A stretch of DNA of 64,000 bases from Clostridium sp. (GCA_029851835.1 JARKVD010000012.1:1-64000); one strand, 5' to 3'. Shown: positions 17,152 to 26,020, numbered from the stretch's first letter. Notes: generated by a model from the sequence alone, not told the origin. Made by a program: numbers and translations.

Positions 17152-18150
17152 TTATTCTCCTCCTTTTATAATCTTAGCTCTACTCATTATTTCTTCATCA
17201 ATACTTATAGAAAGCTTCTTAAGGGTATCTTCATTTATAACAAGGTCTGTTTCGTCCAAGGTTTTTACAGGTAATTCTTTTATATCTTTACCTTCTAATA
17301 CTTCAACCGCCATAATTCCAGCTTCAAACCCTAACTTTTTGTAATTAATGCCTTCTGTAATCAAAGCCCCGCCTTTAACATGAGCTTCTTCTGCTCCTAT
17401 TATTGGCACCTTTTTAGCTATTGCTTTGTTAGCTATTATTGCCATTGAAGAAGCTACTAAATTATCTGCTGGTGTATATAACACATCAATACTTTCTAAG
17501 ATAGAATCTAAACTTTGACTTATGTCATTTACACTACTTATACCCTTAGTAATTACATCTATATTACTTTGCTTAGCTAATTCCTTTAATTGATCCACTT
17601 GAATTTCAGAGTTTACCTCACTAGTATTGTATAAAACTCCTATAGTTTTTACATCCTTAAATATTTTTTGTATAAGTTCTAATTGTTTATCCAATGGTAC
17701 TGCATCACTAGTTCCTGCAACATTTGTTCCTGATTTATCCTCTGATTTTATAAGACCAGCTTGTACAGCATCTGTTACTGCTGTAGTTATTATTGGAATA
17801 TCCTTTGTTGTATTAAAAGCTGCTTGGGCTGCAGGTGTTCCAATTGCAAATATTAAATCATTGTCATTTGATATAAAACTTTCAGCTATCATCTGTGATG
17901 TAGCAATATCCCCTTCTGCATTTTGTATTTCTAAATTAAGATTTTCCCCTTCTTTATATCCCTTTGAATTTAAAGCTTCTACAAACCCTTCCCTCGCTAA
18001 ATCTAAAGCTGAGTGAGATGCTATTTGAGATATTCCAATATTCACCGTATTTTCTTGTGATATAGAATCTCCCTTCCCATTTGAACATGCTGAAAATAAA
18101 GACATGCCTACTAAAAGTGAACCTGCTAAAATTACTTTTTTTGCTACCAT
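17152..18150 (-). CDS. ABC transporter substrate-binding lipoprotein (ABC_sub_bind, TrpX-like)
   Basis: The protein has 332 residues. A lipoprotein signal ends in LFSAC (Cys about 22). It is followed by a type I periplasmic-binding fold with the family hallmarks NIGISQIASHSALD, IGTPAAQAA and IGVLYNTSE. The family binds aromatic amino acids or related compounds and delivers them to the permease encoded next. It is the first gene of the three-gene operon, behind a structured 400-base leader with promoter and terminator. The ligand is not provable from sequence. The neighbouring hutP and UAG-rich leader favour histidine or a histidine-like ligand. Confidence 0.9.
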   Translation of the reverse strand: MVAKKVILAGSLLVGMSLFSACSNGKGDSISQENTVNIGISQIASHSALDLAREGFVEALNSKGYKEGENLNLEIQNAEGDIATSQMIAESFISNDNDLIFAIGTPAAQAAFNTTKDIPIITTAVTDAVQAGLIKSEDKSGTNVAGTSDAVPLDKQLELIQKIFKDVKTIGVLYNTSEVNSEIQVDQLKELAKQSNIDVITKGISSVNDISQSLDSILESIDVLYTPADNLVASSMAIIANKAIAKKVPIIGAEEAHVKGGALITEGINYKKLGFEAGIMAVEVLEGKDIKELPVKTLDETDLVINEDTLKKLSISIDEEIMSRAKIIKGGE

Positions 18151-18250
18151 ACTACCATCCTCCTGATATTATTCTTATTTTTATATATTTAATAAAACAG
18201 AGTTTAAATAGTATTGATTTTATGTAGACAAATATGGATATAAATATTAA

Positions 18251-18288
18251 AATATAAAAATCCCCTCCACAAAGCTATATGGAGAGGA
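18251..18288 (-). terminator. Attenuator terminator in the ABC transporter leader
   Basis: On the minus strand TCCTCTCCA (18288-18280) pairs with TGGAGGGGA (18269-18261): 9 bp with one G-U pair and a 10-nt loop. TTTTTATATT follows. It lies upstream of the operon start (18150) and after the promoter, so it must be bypassed for expression. The loop contains a UAG triplet, and the 3' arm contains GAG. Confidence 0.82.
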
Positions 18289-18548
18289 CGTATAAATTCC
18301 TAATTAGTTAACCTATTAAAGCTATTTCTCCTACTTATACTACTTTGCTACTACTTTATCTCTATGTATTATAAAGATATATACCTATCTTTTAATACTT
18401 CTATTCTAAAATGCTCGGTGGGTTAATAATCTCTTTTTTAATACTACTTACTATACTTCTAATTCACCATAACATTTTTACTACTAAACTACTGTTCTAC
18501 TATTTACTACTAAGATAATCTAAATTATCTATCCTACAAATTTCTTAT
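18261..18548 (-). promoter_or_regulatory. UAG-rich structured leader, candidate HutP antitermination target
   Basis: Between the promoter and the attenuator the minus-strand transcript contains about 25 UAG triplets by manual count, many as tandem UAGUAG. There are two clear clusters: 18536-18481 (ten UAGs) and 18353-18300 (seven, with AAGUAG repeated every 9-10 nt). Several pairs have exactly a 4-nt gap (UAGNNNNUAG). HutP binds NAG-triplet clusters. Hairpins are also visible (AGATAATttagATTATCT, and a 12-bp stem with ends GTATTA/TAATAC). No T-box sequence (GGTGGNACC) is present. Confidence 0.6.
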
Positions 18549-18556
18549 TAAGTTGA

Positions 18557-18585
18557 ACTATACATGGATTTTCCATCCTTGTCAA
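18557..18585 (-). promoter_or_regulatory. Promoter of the ABC transporter operon
   Basis: TTGACA (complement of 18580-18585), a 17-base spacer and TATAGT (complement of 18557-18562) make a near-consensus sigma-A promoter on the minus strand. The spacer contains the dyad ATGGA-AAA-TCCAT, a possible operator. It lies 30 bases after the hutP stop, so the transporter has its own promoter. Confidence 0.8.
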
Positions 18586-18614
18586 TAATTTTATGTATTT
18601 CTCAAGTATATAAT

Positions 18615-19034
18615 TTATATGTTTGCTATAGATCTATGTCCAATCCCTATAACAACCTCGTTTAAATGAAGTAATCCTATACTTAAAAAAATACTTACAC
18701 TTATATGTTCTCCATACCTTGCAATCCCAATTTTTCCACCCACATTAAGACCATTGGCCTTGTCTGAAACCTGCATTATTGCCTCTCTAGTAGCACCTAT
18801 AACTGCTCCATCATGAACATGGGAATCTTTAATTATTCCAGTTCGCTTTGATGCCACTAATGCTCTTTCTATTATCTTTGTAATAGATGAATTTAAGTTT
18901 CCACCTATATCTACTCCTACTGCTAAAATATCATCATTTTTTAATTCTTCTATAAGCATTCTTTCTTCTTCTCTTGATGATACAGCAATTTTAATAGATG
19001 CTTTTGCTATATCCACGCTAGTCTTTTCTTTCAT
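18615..19034 (-). CDS. hutP: HutP family RNA-binding antiterminator
   Basis: The protein has 139 residues from the ATG at 19034, which follows AGGAGGG with a 6-base spacing. An upstream in-frame ATG at 19136 has no ribosome site and is rejected. The body matches clostridial HutP: SVDIAKASIKIAV, TKIIERALVA, SHVHDGAVIGATREAI and LNVGGKIGIARYGEHIS, ending IGHRSI. HutP hexamers need L-histidine and Mg2+ and bind NAG triplets to block a terminator upstream of histidine genes. There is no hut catabolic operon here. Instead the next operon on the same strand is an ABC importer with a UAG-rich attenuator leader. A TATAAT-like -10 lies at 19083-19088. Confidence 0.92.
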   Translation of the reverse strand: MKEKTSVDIAKASIKIAVSSREEERMLIEELKNDDILAVGVDIGGNLNSSITKIIERALVASKRTGIIKDSHVHDGAVIGATREAIMQVSDKANGLNVGGKIGIARYGEHISVSIFLSIGLLHLNEVVIGIGHRSIANI

Positions 19035-19302
19035 AATTAACCCTCCTAAATAAGCTATATATTTCTCTATAAGACTTACCTTCATTATATCTGTTTTGGA
19101 GTTAAAATTTCTATTACTTTTATTATATATATTCACTTATTTAATTTATGTCTGGACAATAATTATAATTTTTACTATCTATTTATAATATTACTGTTCC
19201 CTTTAATCTCATATTTTACCTTTCAACTAAAGCTTATTTACTAGCAAACTAAACCAGCCTTAACCAATTAATTTCAAAGGTTAAAGCTATAAACCTGATT
19301 AA
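19035..19302 (-). other. Intergenic region rlmH-hutP
   Basis: This stretch lies upstream of hutP. It contains a plausible -10 (TATAAT, complement of 19083-19088). Farther upstream, at about 19225-19250, is a run of UAG/AAG triplets spaced 6-8 nt (UAG...UAG...AAG...UAG). If that run is transcribed it could be a HutP site for autoregulation, but I see no convincing terminator next to it. No gene is visible. Confidence 0.35.
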
Positions 19303-19378
19303 AAGGAAACACACTACTCACATACGTTCGTAGGTGTAAGTTCGCCTTACCAAATATAAAATTTGGAGGCTTACTTAT
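19303..19378 (+). repeat. Two-hairpin intergenic repeat, copy A
   Basis: The first stem is ACAC-a-CTA with TAGGTGT (19331-19337). The second stem is CCAAAT/ATTTGG with outer pairs GCC/GGC and TAAG/CTTA. Its last eight bases overlap the rlmH stop codon region on the other strand. Compared with copy B1, GCAT/ATGC has become GCC/GGC, a paired change that keeps the stem. Confidence 0.7.
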
Positions 19379-19850
19379 GGTACGGTTCTCCTTTAATTAT
19401 TCTATATCCTCTATATATCTGCTCTAATAACATCACTCTAAAAAGCTGATGAGGGAAAGTCATTTTTGAAAAACATAATTTATAGTTAGCCCTTTTTAAT
19501 ACCTGTTGAGATAAGCCTAGGCTTCCACCAATTATAAATACTAAGTTAGAGTTTCCTTCAACACCTAAGTTATCTATAAAGCCTGCAAATTCTTCTGAAG
19601 TAATGTGTTTTCCTTTAAGATCCATAGCAACTACATATGCATTATCCTTAATCTTTGATAATATATTTTTGCCTTCCTTTTCCTTTATTAATAACTCTTC
19701 TTTTTCTGATGCATTATCAGGTGTTTTTTCATCTGGCAATTCAATTATTTCAAGTTTACAATACCTAGAAAGTCTTTTAGCATATTCATCTATGGCATCC
19801 TTTAAGTATTTCTCTTTTATTTTTCCTACAGTAATTAATGTTATATTCAC
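19371..19850 (-). CDS. rlmH: 23S rRNA (pseudouridine1915-N3)-methyltransferase
   Basis: This is a 159-residue SPOUT methyltransferase. FIIGGSLGLS forms the SAM-binding knot, and SKMTFPHQLFRVMLLEQIYR with the terminal GEPYHK is the RlmH signature. It methylates pseudouridine 1915 of 23S rRNA in assembled 70S ribosomes. Full length is intact. The final codons run into dispersed repeat copy A on the opposite strand. Confidence 0.97.
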   Translation of the reverse strand: MNITLITVGKIKEKYLKDAIDEYAKRLSRYCKLEIIELPDEKTPDNASEKEELLIKEKEGKNILSKIKDNAYVVAMDLKGKHITSEEFAGFIDNLGVEGNSNLVFIIGGSLGLSQQVLKRANYKLCFSKMTFPHQLFRVMLLEQIYRGYRIIKGEPYHK

Positions 19851-19978
19851 TAGGGTTCCTCCTGCATAATTTAATCTACTCTTTTCATAACTAAAATTAG
19901 TATATATCTAATTAGACATAATTAAAAGTCTTACTACTCACTCTCATTGTAGTTCTAATAATAATATACTACTCCTAT

Positions 19979-20020
19979 AAAAAATAAGGATATTCCCTAG
20001 GGAATATCCTTATTTTTTAT
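19979..20020 (-). terminator. Terminator of the NADH oxidase gene
   Basis: A perfect 32-base palindrome (AATAAGGATATTCCC and its complement, 19983-20014) has T-runs on both sides. It lies about 10 bases after the stop at 20027. Confidence 0.9.
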
Positions 20021-20026
20021 ATTATT

Positions 20027-21364
20027 CTATTTTTCTAAAGCTTTTAATGCAACTGAGTTTAAAATACTCCATGGTTTATTAAAATGTGGTTGGAAGAAAA
20101 AATCTGTTACTGCTAGCTCTTCCAGTGTCATATTGTTTTGAATAACTACTGATAGTGTATTCATAAATTGAGTTAAATCTTGCTTAGATACTACCTGACC
20201 TCCAATTACTCTATGAGTTTCCTCATCAAATACTATCTTAAGCATTGCCTCACTATAAGTTGGCATAAACTCTGGTCTATGATTTTCTTTTACAATGGCA
20301 GTACCAACATTCATAGATGTAGTTGCTTTTGCAACTTCTTCCGTCATACCTGTTGATGCAATACACTGTTCATATATTTTTATTCCTGAAGTTCCTTGAG
20401 TTCCTAAGTATCTCAATCTTGGTTCTACTAAATTTTCTGCAATTAAAGTTCCCATTCTAACTGCATTAGTAGCAAGAGGAATATATCTTTCATCATCCGC
20501 AGGATTATATTTGACCATACAGCAATCCCCTGCAGCGAATATATCTTCAGCACTAGTTCTCATATATTCATCAATTATTATTGCTCCATTGTTAAGAGTA
20601 CTTAATTTATCTTTAACTAATCCTGTATTGGGAGCAAACCCGATACAAAGTATAACTAAGTCAGCTTCAATAGTTTCTTTATCAGTAACTACTTTAGTAA
20701 CTTTTCCATTACTACCTTCAAATCTCTGCACTTTTTGTCCAAGTTTAAGATTAACACCTTTATCAGTAAATTCTTTCTCTGCGATATCAGTAAATTCTTT
20801 ATCTAGATACTTATTCATTATCCTATCTTCAGCATCTATCAATATGGTATTTTTGCCTTGTACCTCAAAAGCCTCTGCAAGTTCTACCCCAATGTATCCT
20901 GCGCCTATTACTGCAATATTCTTGGCATCTTTTGCTTTTTCAATAACCATTTTAGCATGGTCATAATTTTTACAAAGCAATATATTATCTAGTTCTCCTC
21001 CTTCAAATCTTGGAACTATAGGCCATGATCCTAATGTGAGAACTAACTTATCATATTTATCTTCAAAAACTTCACCAGTTTTCAAATTTCTAGCTTTAAG
21101 TGTTTTATTATCTACGTCTACATCAATCACTTCATGATTCATTCTCATATCTATACCCATCACAGTTAGATTTTGTGGTGAATTATAAAATAATTTTTCT
21201 GGCTCTGTAACAACTTTAGATACACTTAAAGCTATTCCACATGATAAAAATGATACATTGTCATTTTTTTCATATACTACAATCTCACAATTAGGATATC
21301 TTTTCCTTGCATTAACTACAAATGCTGTACCAGCGTGTGTACATCCGATTACAACTACTTTCAT
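20027..21364 (-). CDS. nox: NADH oxidase / CoA-disulfide reductase family flavoprotein
   Basis: The protein has 445 residues. There is an N-terminal FAD domain, the single redox cysteine Cys42 in SFLSCGIAL, a second NAD(P)H Rossmann motif (IGAGYIGVELAEAF), an FAD motif (IFAAGDCC) and a C-terminal dimerisation domain (TDFFFQPHFNKPW). Water-forming NADH oxidases and CoA-disulfide reductases share this layout with a Cys sulfenic acid. In an anaerobe it probably removes oxygen with NADH. Sequence alone does not separate the two activities. Upstream lies a TATAAT -10. Confidence 0.9.
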   Translation of the reverse strand: MKVVVIGCTHAGTAFVVNARKRYPNCEIVVYEKNDNVSFLSCGIALSVSKVVTEPEKLFYNSPQNLTVMGIDMRMNHEVIDVDVDNKTLKARNLKTGEVFEDKYDKLVLTLGSWPIVPRFEGGELDNILLCKNYDHAKMVIEKAKDAKNIAVIGAGYIGVELAEAFEVQGKNTILIDAEDRIMNKYLDKEFTDIAEKEFTDKGVNLKLGQKVQRFEGSNGKVTKVVTDKETIEADLVILCIGFAPNTGLVKDKLSTLNNGAIIIDEYMRTSAEDIFAAGDCCMVKYNPADDERYIPLATNAVRMGTLIAENLVEPRLRYLGTQGTSGIKIYEQCIASTGMTEEVAKATTSMNVGTAIVKENHRPEFMPTYSEAMLKIVFDEETHRVIGGQVVSKQDLTQFMNTLSVVIQNNMTLEELAVTDFFFQPHFNKPWSILNSVALKALEK

Positions 21365-21582
21365 ATGTACCCCTCCTTGCTTTATCTTAGTTATTCCACA
21401 AGCATTATTTTTATATAACTCTAAATAATCAGTTCAGAAATCTTCATATAAAATATCTCGTTTAAAATTTAACGATCTCTTAATACTATTATATCATAAA
21501 TTTAGCATTTTGATAGTACATATTTGTTAATAATCGTTTTCCACGATATTAACCTTTTATTATTCAATTAAATCTTTGTATT

Positions 21583-22224
21583 TTAATATCCTAAACTTTC
21601 ATTCATGAAAATAACATGGATTCTATCTTTATCCATCTGTTTCTTTATTACTATATACTCATTACAAATTCTTTCAGGGCTTGAACAATTCATACAATAG
21701 CCAGCTTTTACACAAGGCGTTGCTTTATCTAATCGCTTACAATTTACTGGTGCACATACTCTTTCATTTCTTATAATTGCTTCTTCAAGATTTTTAACTA
21801 TCTTATTTTCACCAACTATAAGTATAACCTTATGTGGTCCATAAAGCATTGCCGCTATTCTATTACCTCTGCCATCTACATTATAAAGCTCTCCATTCTC
21901 AGTTACAGCATTTGTTCCTGCAAAGTAAACATCTGCTGAAAATGCACTCCTATAAATTTCATCTATCTCATCTTGTGATAGCCCCTCCGTATATCTATCT
22001 AGAAAATTATATCTTCCACTTCTTAGATGTTCTATTACTCCTGTTTCAAATAAAGACATTGAACCACCACAAGAAACTGTATCTCCTTCTTTAGTTAATT
22101 CCATAATTTTATTAATAAGCTCTTCTCTGCTATTGACTAAATATCCATTCATTCTGTTCTTTTGTAATGCTTCAATAGTTCTGTTTATTCTTTTTTCTTT
22201 AAGCCATTTTAAGTTATTATCCAT
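21583..22224 (-). CDS. LUD domain protein (LutC/YkgG-like)
   Basis: The protein has 213 residues. GDTVSCGGSMSLFETGVIEHLRSG and YFAGTNAVTENGELYNVDGRGNRIA are typical of the DUF162/LUD fold used in lactate-utilisation proteins LutB/LutC. The C-terminal cysteine motif CVKAGYCMNCSSPERIC suggests an iron-sulfur or zinc site. No lutA or lutB neighbour is present, so it belongs to the stand-alone clostridial group of unknown role. Confidence 0.85.
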   Translation of the reverse strand: MDNNLKWLKEKRINRTIEALQKNRMNGYLVNSREELINKIMELTKEGDTVSCGGSMSLFETGVIEHLRSGRYNFLDRYTEGLSQDEIDEIYRSAFSADVYFAGTNAVTENGELYNVDGRGNRIAAMLYGPHKVILIVGENKIVKNLEEAIIRNERVCAPVNCKRLDKATPCVKAGYCMNCSSPERICNEYIVIKKQMDKDRIHVIFMNESLGY

Positions 22225-22307
22225 ACTTATCCTTTACTCCCTTCATTTTTATTCCTATATAAAAAGTATATCATACGCTATTATTTTAAGACCTAATTTT
22301 GTTAATT

Positions 22308-22344
22308 TCATAAAAAAAACCTCAGTGATTTTTTCACTGAGGAT
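22308..22344 (-). terminator. Terminator of the SEC-C protein gene
   Basis: CCTCAGTGA (22320-22328) pairs with TCACTGAGG (22334-22342), with eight T residues following on the minus strand. It lies about 13 bases after the stop codon. Confidence 0.92.
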
Positions 22345-22354
22345 AAACATCAAA

Positions 22355-22852
22355 CTACTTTGCGCAGCACTTCTTATATTTTTTACCGCTTCCACATGGA
22401 CATGGATCGTTTCTTCCTATTTTAACTTCATTAACAACAGTTTTTGAATCTCTCCAAGCTCTTTGAATTTCTCTTCTCTTTTCTTCTGAGAAAATTCTAT
22501 CCCATTGCTGTAATGTGTATAGGTAATCAGCTTTTGAATCAAGCATGTTGAAATATAACTTCTCATAATCTATTTTGAAGTTTATTTCTGTATTAGCTTC
22601 AATTGCTTCAAGGTCTAACTCTTTATCTATGCTTTCATTTATTCCATCTAAGAATCCCATAAAGAAAACTTCAGAAACCTCAAACTCTTTAGCTAAATTT
22701 TCAAAAGTTCCACTTATTACTCCCCCTTGAATAGCTAAAGCTTTAACATATATTGATTTTTCAACTTTCGCATACTCTTTCCAGAAGGCTGGCTCTCCAT
22801 GTGATTTTACATATTCAACAACATAATTTGTCCAATCTGTATATATACTCAT
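22355..22852 (-). CDS. SEC-C metal-binding motif protein
   Basis: The protein has 165 residues. A helical N-terminal domain of unknown role (about 1-140) is followed by the zinc-binding SEC-C tail [18 protein letters not shown] at the very end. The same tail in SecA binds ribosomes and SecB, so the protein may be a ribosome-associated or chaperone-like factor. It is monocistronic. The window has a second SEC-C motif at the N-terminus of the methionine aminopeptidase (39769-40635). Confidence 0.85.
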   Translation of the reverse strand: MSIYTDWTNYVVEYVKSHGEPAFWKEYAKVEKSIYVKALAIQGGVISGTFENLAKEFEVSEVFFMGFLDGINESIDKELDLEAIEANTEINFKIDYEKLYFNMLDSKADYLYTLQQWDRIFSEEKRREIQRAWRDSKTVVNEVKIGRNDPCPCGSGKKYKKCCAK

Positions 22853-22952
22853 GTTTATTTCTCCTTTTTGTCTGAAATTTTATTATATTAAAATAATATT
22901 ATTCAACTAATTATAATAGAAATTTATTAGTGTTTCAATATAATCATCTTAT

Positions 22953-23546
22953 TTATTGTTTATTCATCTTTAATCCCGGTATATCTGAAGAACTAAAAGG
23001 CTTAGATATATTATAACTTCCACCAAGGGTTTCAACACCTTGATTGTCTATAGTAATCATAACTTTATCAACTGACTCTAACTGTGATAAAGATGCAGTT
23101 AAAGCCTTTAATAGAATTTCTTCCTGTGATGATGTCATTTCAAATACTGCATCACTACTAAGATTTATATATGCAATTCCATCTTTTATAGAAAAACTTA
23201 TAAGCCTTGTTTCTTTTGGAAGTATAGGCTTGCATTGACTTACTGTTGCAGGTCCTTTTATAAGTTCTTGTATTATGATTTCACCTAATAACTCATCATA
23301 TCCGATAAGTCTCTCTTCTTTTATAACTTCACTCTTGCTATCATCTCCACCAAAGTATAGTACGATATCTGTATATTCCTTGCCTTCATCAGCAGTAGCT
23401 CTCTTTGTATTTTCAAGTTTTTCTTTAACTAATGAACTTGCTTGATCTTTTTTAACAGCTAGATTTTTATAATATAGCACTCCTACAATTACTAATAATC
23501 CAATTAGTATGGCTAATATAATTGATATTAAGGTTTTTCTTTTCAT
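22953..23546 (-). CDS. GerMN domain membrane-anchored protein
   Basis: The protein has 197 residues. An N-terminal membrane anchor (about residues 6-26) is followed by an extracytoplasmic GerMN/sporulation-germination domain with IVLYFGGDDSK and QELIKGPATVSQCKPILP. The domain occurs in B. subtilis GerM, needed for spore formation and germination. The sequence does not show whether expression is sporulation-specific. It lies upstream of the WalJ-like gene's 3' end (30 bases) on the same strand. Confidence 0.82.
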   Translation of the reverse strand: MKRKTLISIILAILIGLLVIVGVLYYKNLAVKKDQASSLVKEKLENTKRATADEGKEYTDIVLYFGGDDSKSEVIKEERLIGYDELLGEIIIQELIKGPATVSQCKPILPKETRLISFSIKDGIAYINLSSDAVFEMTSSQEEILLKALTASLSQLESVDKVMITIDNQGVETLGGSYNISKPFSSSDIPGLKMNKQ

Positions 23547-23575
23547 ACTTTCCCCCTATTAGGATTAAAATTATA

Positions 23576-24361
23576 TTATATATCTAATAATAAACTATGT
23601 TTGTCCCTATTACACATTCTTAACTCTAAATCCTTAATAATGTCAATATTATTCTCTCTTAACACACTTACTACCGTCTCATAAGCAAGCTCTGGATAAT
23701 TATTAGTCTTGCTTAAGTGACCTAAATATATAGTTTTAAATTCATCCTTAAATATATCTACTATGGCCTTACCGCAATCTTCATTAGATAAGTGACCTAC
23801 ATTACTAAGTATTCTCTTTTTTAATGGATATGGGTATGGTCCAAACTTAACCATTTCTATATCATGATTGCTTTCCAATAATATTATATCACTATCATCC
23901 AGAGCAAGCTTTACCTCTGGTGAAAAATATCCAAGGTCCGTTGCTACACAAGCCTTCTTATATCTACCATGAACCTTATATCCCCTAGGGCATGCAGCAT
24001 CATGTGATATCGGAAAGTTTTCTATGATTAAATTGTTTAGCTCAGTATATTTGTCATCCACTAACTTAATATTCTTTTCCTTTATTGCACCTATTTTGCC
24101 TTCCATAGCCTGCCATGTAAAACTTGGAGCATATACCGGTATATCATATTTTCTTGAGAGTACTCCTACCCCTTTTATATGATCTGAATGCTCATGTGTT
24201 ATAAATATTCCATCTATAGTCTTAGGGTCAACACCAATTGCTGATAGCTCTTTATCTATAGATTTCCCTGGCATACCTGCATCTATTAGTATATTAGTAT
24301 CTTTTTCACCAATTAATATGCTGTTTCCACTACTTCCACTAAACAATGGACAAAATCTCAT
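23576..24361 (-). CDS. WalJ/YycJ-type metallo-beta-lactamase-fold hydrolase
   Basis: The protein has 261 residues with the metal motif THEHSDHIKG and downstream metal ligands in NFPISHDA and VATDLGYF. The N-terminal CPLFSGSSGNSILIG is the YycJ/WalJ signature. WalJ is a 5'-3' exonuclease linked to mismatch repair and cell-division signalling in Firmicutes. It probably shares a transcript with murA 32 bases upstream. No walRK genes are adjacent. Confidence 0.9.
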   Translation of the reverse strand: MRFCPLFSGSSGNSILIGEKDTNILIDAGMPGKSIDKELSAIGVDPKTIDGIFITHEHSDHIKGVGVLSRKYDIPVYAPSFTWQAMEGKIGAIKEKNIKLVDDKYTELNNLIIENFPISHDAACPRGYKVHGRYKKACVATDLGYFSPEVKLALDDSDIILLESNHDIEMVKFGPYPYPLKKRILSNVGHLSNEDCGKAIVDIFKDEFKTIYLGHLSKTNNYPELAYETVVSVLRENNIDIIKDLELRMCNRDKHSLLLDI

Positions 24362-24393
24362 AGTATTCTCCTTATTTTTCTATAGATAAATTA

Positions 24394-25650
24394 TTAATCA
24401 TTCACCCTTTTTATATCTGCTCCAAGAGCTTTAAATTTCTTTTCGATGTCCAAATACCCTCTATCGATATGTTCAACACCCTCAACTTCTGTAATTCCTC
24501 TTGCTGCAAGTCCTGCAATAACAAGAGCCGCTCCCGCTCTTAAGTCAGTAGCTTTAACACGGGCACCTGAAAGTCCCTCAACTCCATCTATTATAGCTAT
24601 TTTACCTTCAATTTTAACATTGGCTCCCATTCTTTTAAGTTCATCAACATGTTTAAATCTATTCTCATATATGCTTTCATTTACTATACTTCTGCCCTTT
24701 GCAAGAGTTAGTAATGTACTCATTGGTTGTTGAACATCTGTAGGGAATCCTGGATATGGAAGAGTTTTTATATTTACGCCCTTTAGGTTCTTATCACTCT
24801 TAACAGTAACAGAATCATCGTGCTCTATAATCTCTACTCCCATTTCTATTAATTTTGCAGAAATAGATTCTAGGTGCTTTGGAATAACATTTGTTACGTT
24901 AACCTCTCCACCACATGCTGCAGTTGCAACCATGAAAGTTCCAGCCTCAATCTGGTCTGGAATAACAGAATAGTTGCATCCACAAAGTTCTTCAACTCCT
25001 GTAATCTTTATTACATCAGTTCCTGCACCCTTAATTTTTGCTCCCATAGTATTTAAAAAGTTAGCAACGTCTACTACGTGTGGCTCTTTTGCAACGTTCT
25101 CAAGAACAGTAACTCCCTCTGCAAGAGTCGCCGCAAGCATTATGTTTATTGTTGCTCCAACACTTACAACGTCAAAGTATATTGTTGTTCCTACTAACTT
25201 TTCTGCTTCTATGCTTACTGCACCATGCTCTATGGTAACTGTTGCCCCAAGAGCCTCAAAACCCTTTATATGTTGATCTATAGGTCTATCCCCTATTGGG
25301 CATCCACCCGGAAGCTCAACCCTTGCCTTCTTAAATCTTGATAAAAGTGCTCCTTGCAGATAGTAAGATGCTCTCATTTTTCTTACTTCTGGAATTGTAG
25401 CGTTTGTAGTAACTATATTTGAACTATCAATAGAAATACAGTTATTTCCTCTGCCTACTTTACATCCTAAATATTCCAAAATTGTCTCTAAACAGTTTAT
25501 ATCTTCTATATTAGGTACATTGTCTATGTGACAAACTCCCTTTGATGCTAATATCGCTGCTGGCAAAATTGCAACGGCCGCATTCTTTGCTCCATTTATA
25601 TTTACGTCTCCAAATAATGGATTTCCTCCATTTATAACCAATCTTTCCAT
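24394..25650 (-). CDS. murA: UDP-N-acetylglucosamine 1-carboxyvinyltransferase
   Basis: The protein has 418 residues and is full length. The substrate motif [13 protein letters not shown] lies near the start. The catalytic cysteine is in [19 protein letters not shown], where fosfomycin reacts. It transfers enolpyruvate from PEP to UDP-GlcNAc, the first committed step of peptidoglycan synthesis. A TATAAT -10 with an extended TG lies upstream (complement of 25746-25751). Firmicutes often carry two paralogues (MurA1 and MurA2). Which one this is cannot be decided here. Confidence 0.95.
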   Translation of the reverse strand: MERLVINGGNPLFGDVNINGAKNAAVAILPAAILASKGVCHIDNVPNIEDINCLETILEYLGCKVGRGNNCISIDSSNIVTTNATIPEVRKMRASYYLQGALLSRFKKARVELPGGCPIGDRPIDQHIKGFEALGATVTIEHGAVSIEAEKLVGTTIYFDVVSVGATINIMLAATLAEGVTVLENVAKEPHVVDVANFLNTMGAKIKGAGTDVIKITGVEELCGCNYSVIPDQIEAGTFMVATAACGGEVNVTNVIPKHLESISAKLIEMGVEIIEHDDSVTVKSDKNLKGVNIKTLPYPGFPTDVQQPMSTLLTLAKGRSIVNESIYENRFKHVDELKRMGANVKIEGKIAIIDGVEGLSGARVKATDLRAGAALVIAGLAARGITEVEGVEHIDRGYLDIEKKFKALGADIKRVND

Positions 25651-25860
25651 ATAGGTATCATCCTCACTATTTATATTGTCCGTTTAGTATATATATTAAC
25701 TTGCTTCATCTTCAATGTTTGTAATCATAAAGTCTCATACAGCTTATTATAACACAATGTCCGTACATTTTAATAAAATTTTTATAAATTATCAATGTAA
25801 TTTTTCATATATACACCTTATTATGGAATTTTGCACCAAATCATTGGTTATAATTGCTTA

Positions 25861-25894
25861 TATAACATATTATAGCCTAATATAATATGTTATA
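25861..25894. repeat. Perfect 14-bp inverted repeat upstream of the 2H-like gene
   Basis: TATAACATATTATA (25861-25874) and TATAATATGTTATA (25881-25894) are exact inverted repeats separated by six bases. There is no T-run, so it is more like an operator or supercoil-sensitive cruciform than a terminator. It lies between the divergent murA and 2H-like genes. Confidence 0.7.
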
Positions 25895-25914
25895 ATACTG
25901 TTAGTTATATCATG

Positions 25915-25941
25915 TTAATCATTATAAATTCATGATATAAT
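25915..25941 (+). promoter_or_regulatory. Candidate promoter of the 2H-like gene
   Basis: An extended -10 TGATATAAT (25933-25941) lies about 16 bases after GTTAAT, a weak -35. Transcription would start just before repeat copy B1, so both repeat copies would lie in the leader. Confidence 0.45.
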
Positions 25942-25945
25942 TAAT

Positions 25946-26020
25946 AAGGAAACACCCTTTCACATTCATTCAAAGGTGTAAGTTCGCATGAACCAAATCA
26001 TAGATTTGGATGCTTACTTA
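25946..26020 (+). repeat. Two-hairpin intergenic repeat, copy B1
   Basis: The first stem is ACACCCTTT with AAAGGTGT. The second is CCAAATC-ata-GATTTGG, flanked by the pairs GCAT/ATGC and TAAG/CTTA. It is the left half of a head-to-tail doublet with B2. Confidence 0.85.

Noticed and set aside
18261..18548. T-box riboswitch for the TrpXYZ-like operon
   Set aside because: TrpXYZ-type operons are often T-box controlled, but the conserved GGTGGNACC sequence is absent and the UAG clusters with adjacent hutP fit HutP better.
18261..18548. TRAP (MtrB) binding site
   Set aside because: TRAP needs (G/U)AG triplets spaced 2-3 nt. Here many are tandem without gap or 4-5 nt apart, and no mtrB is nearby.
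19035..19136. N-terminal extension of HutP from the upstream ATG at 19136
   Set aside because: No ribosome site precedes it, whereas the ATG at 19034 has AGGAGGG at ideal spacing and gives the family length.
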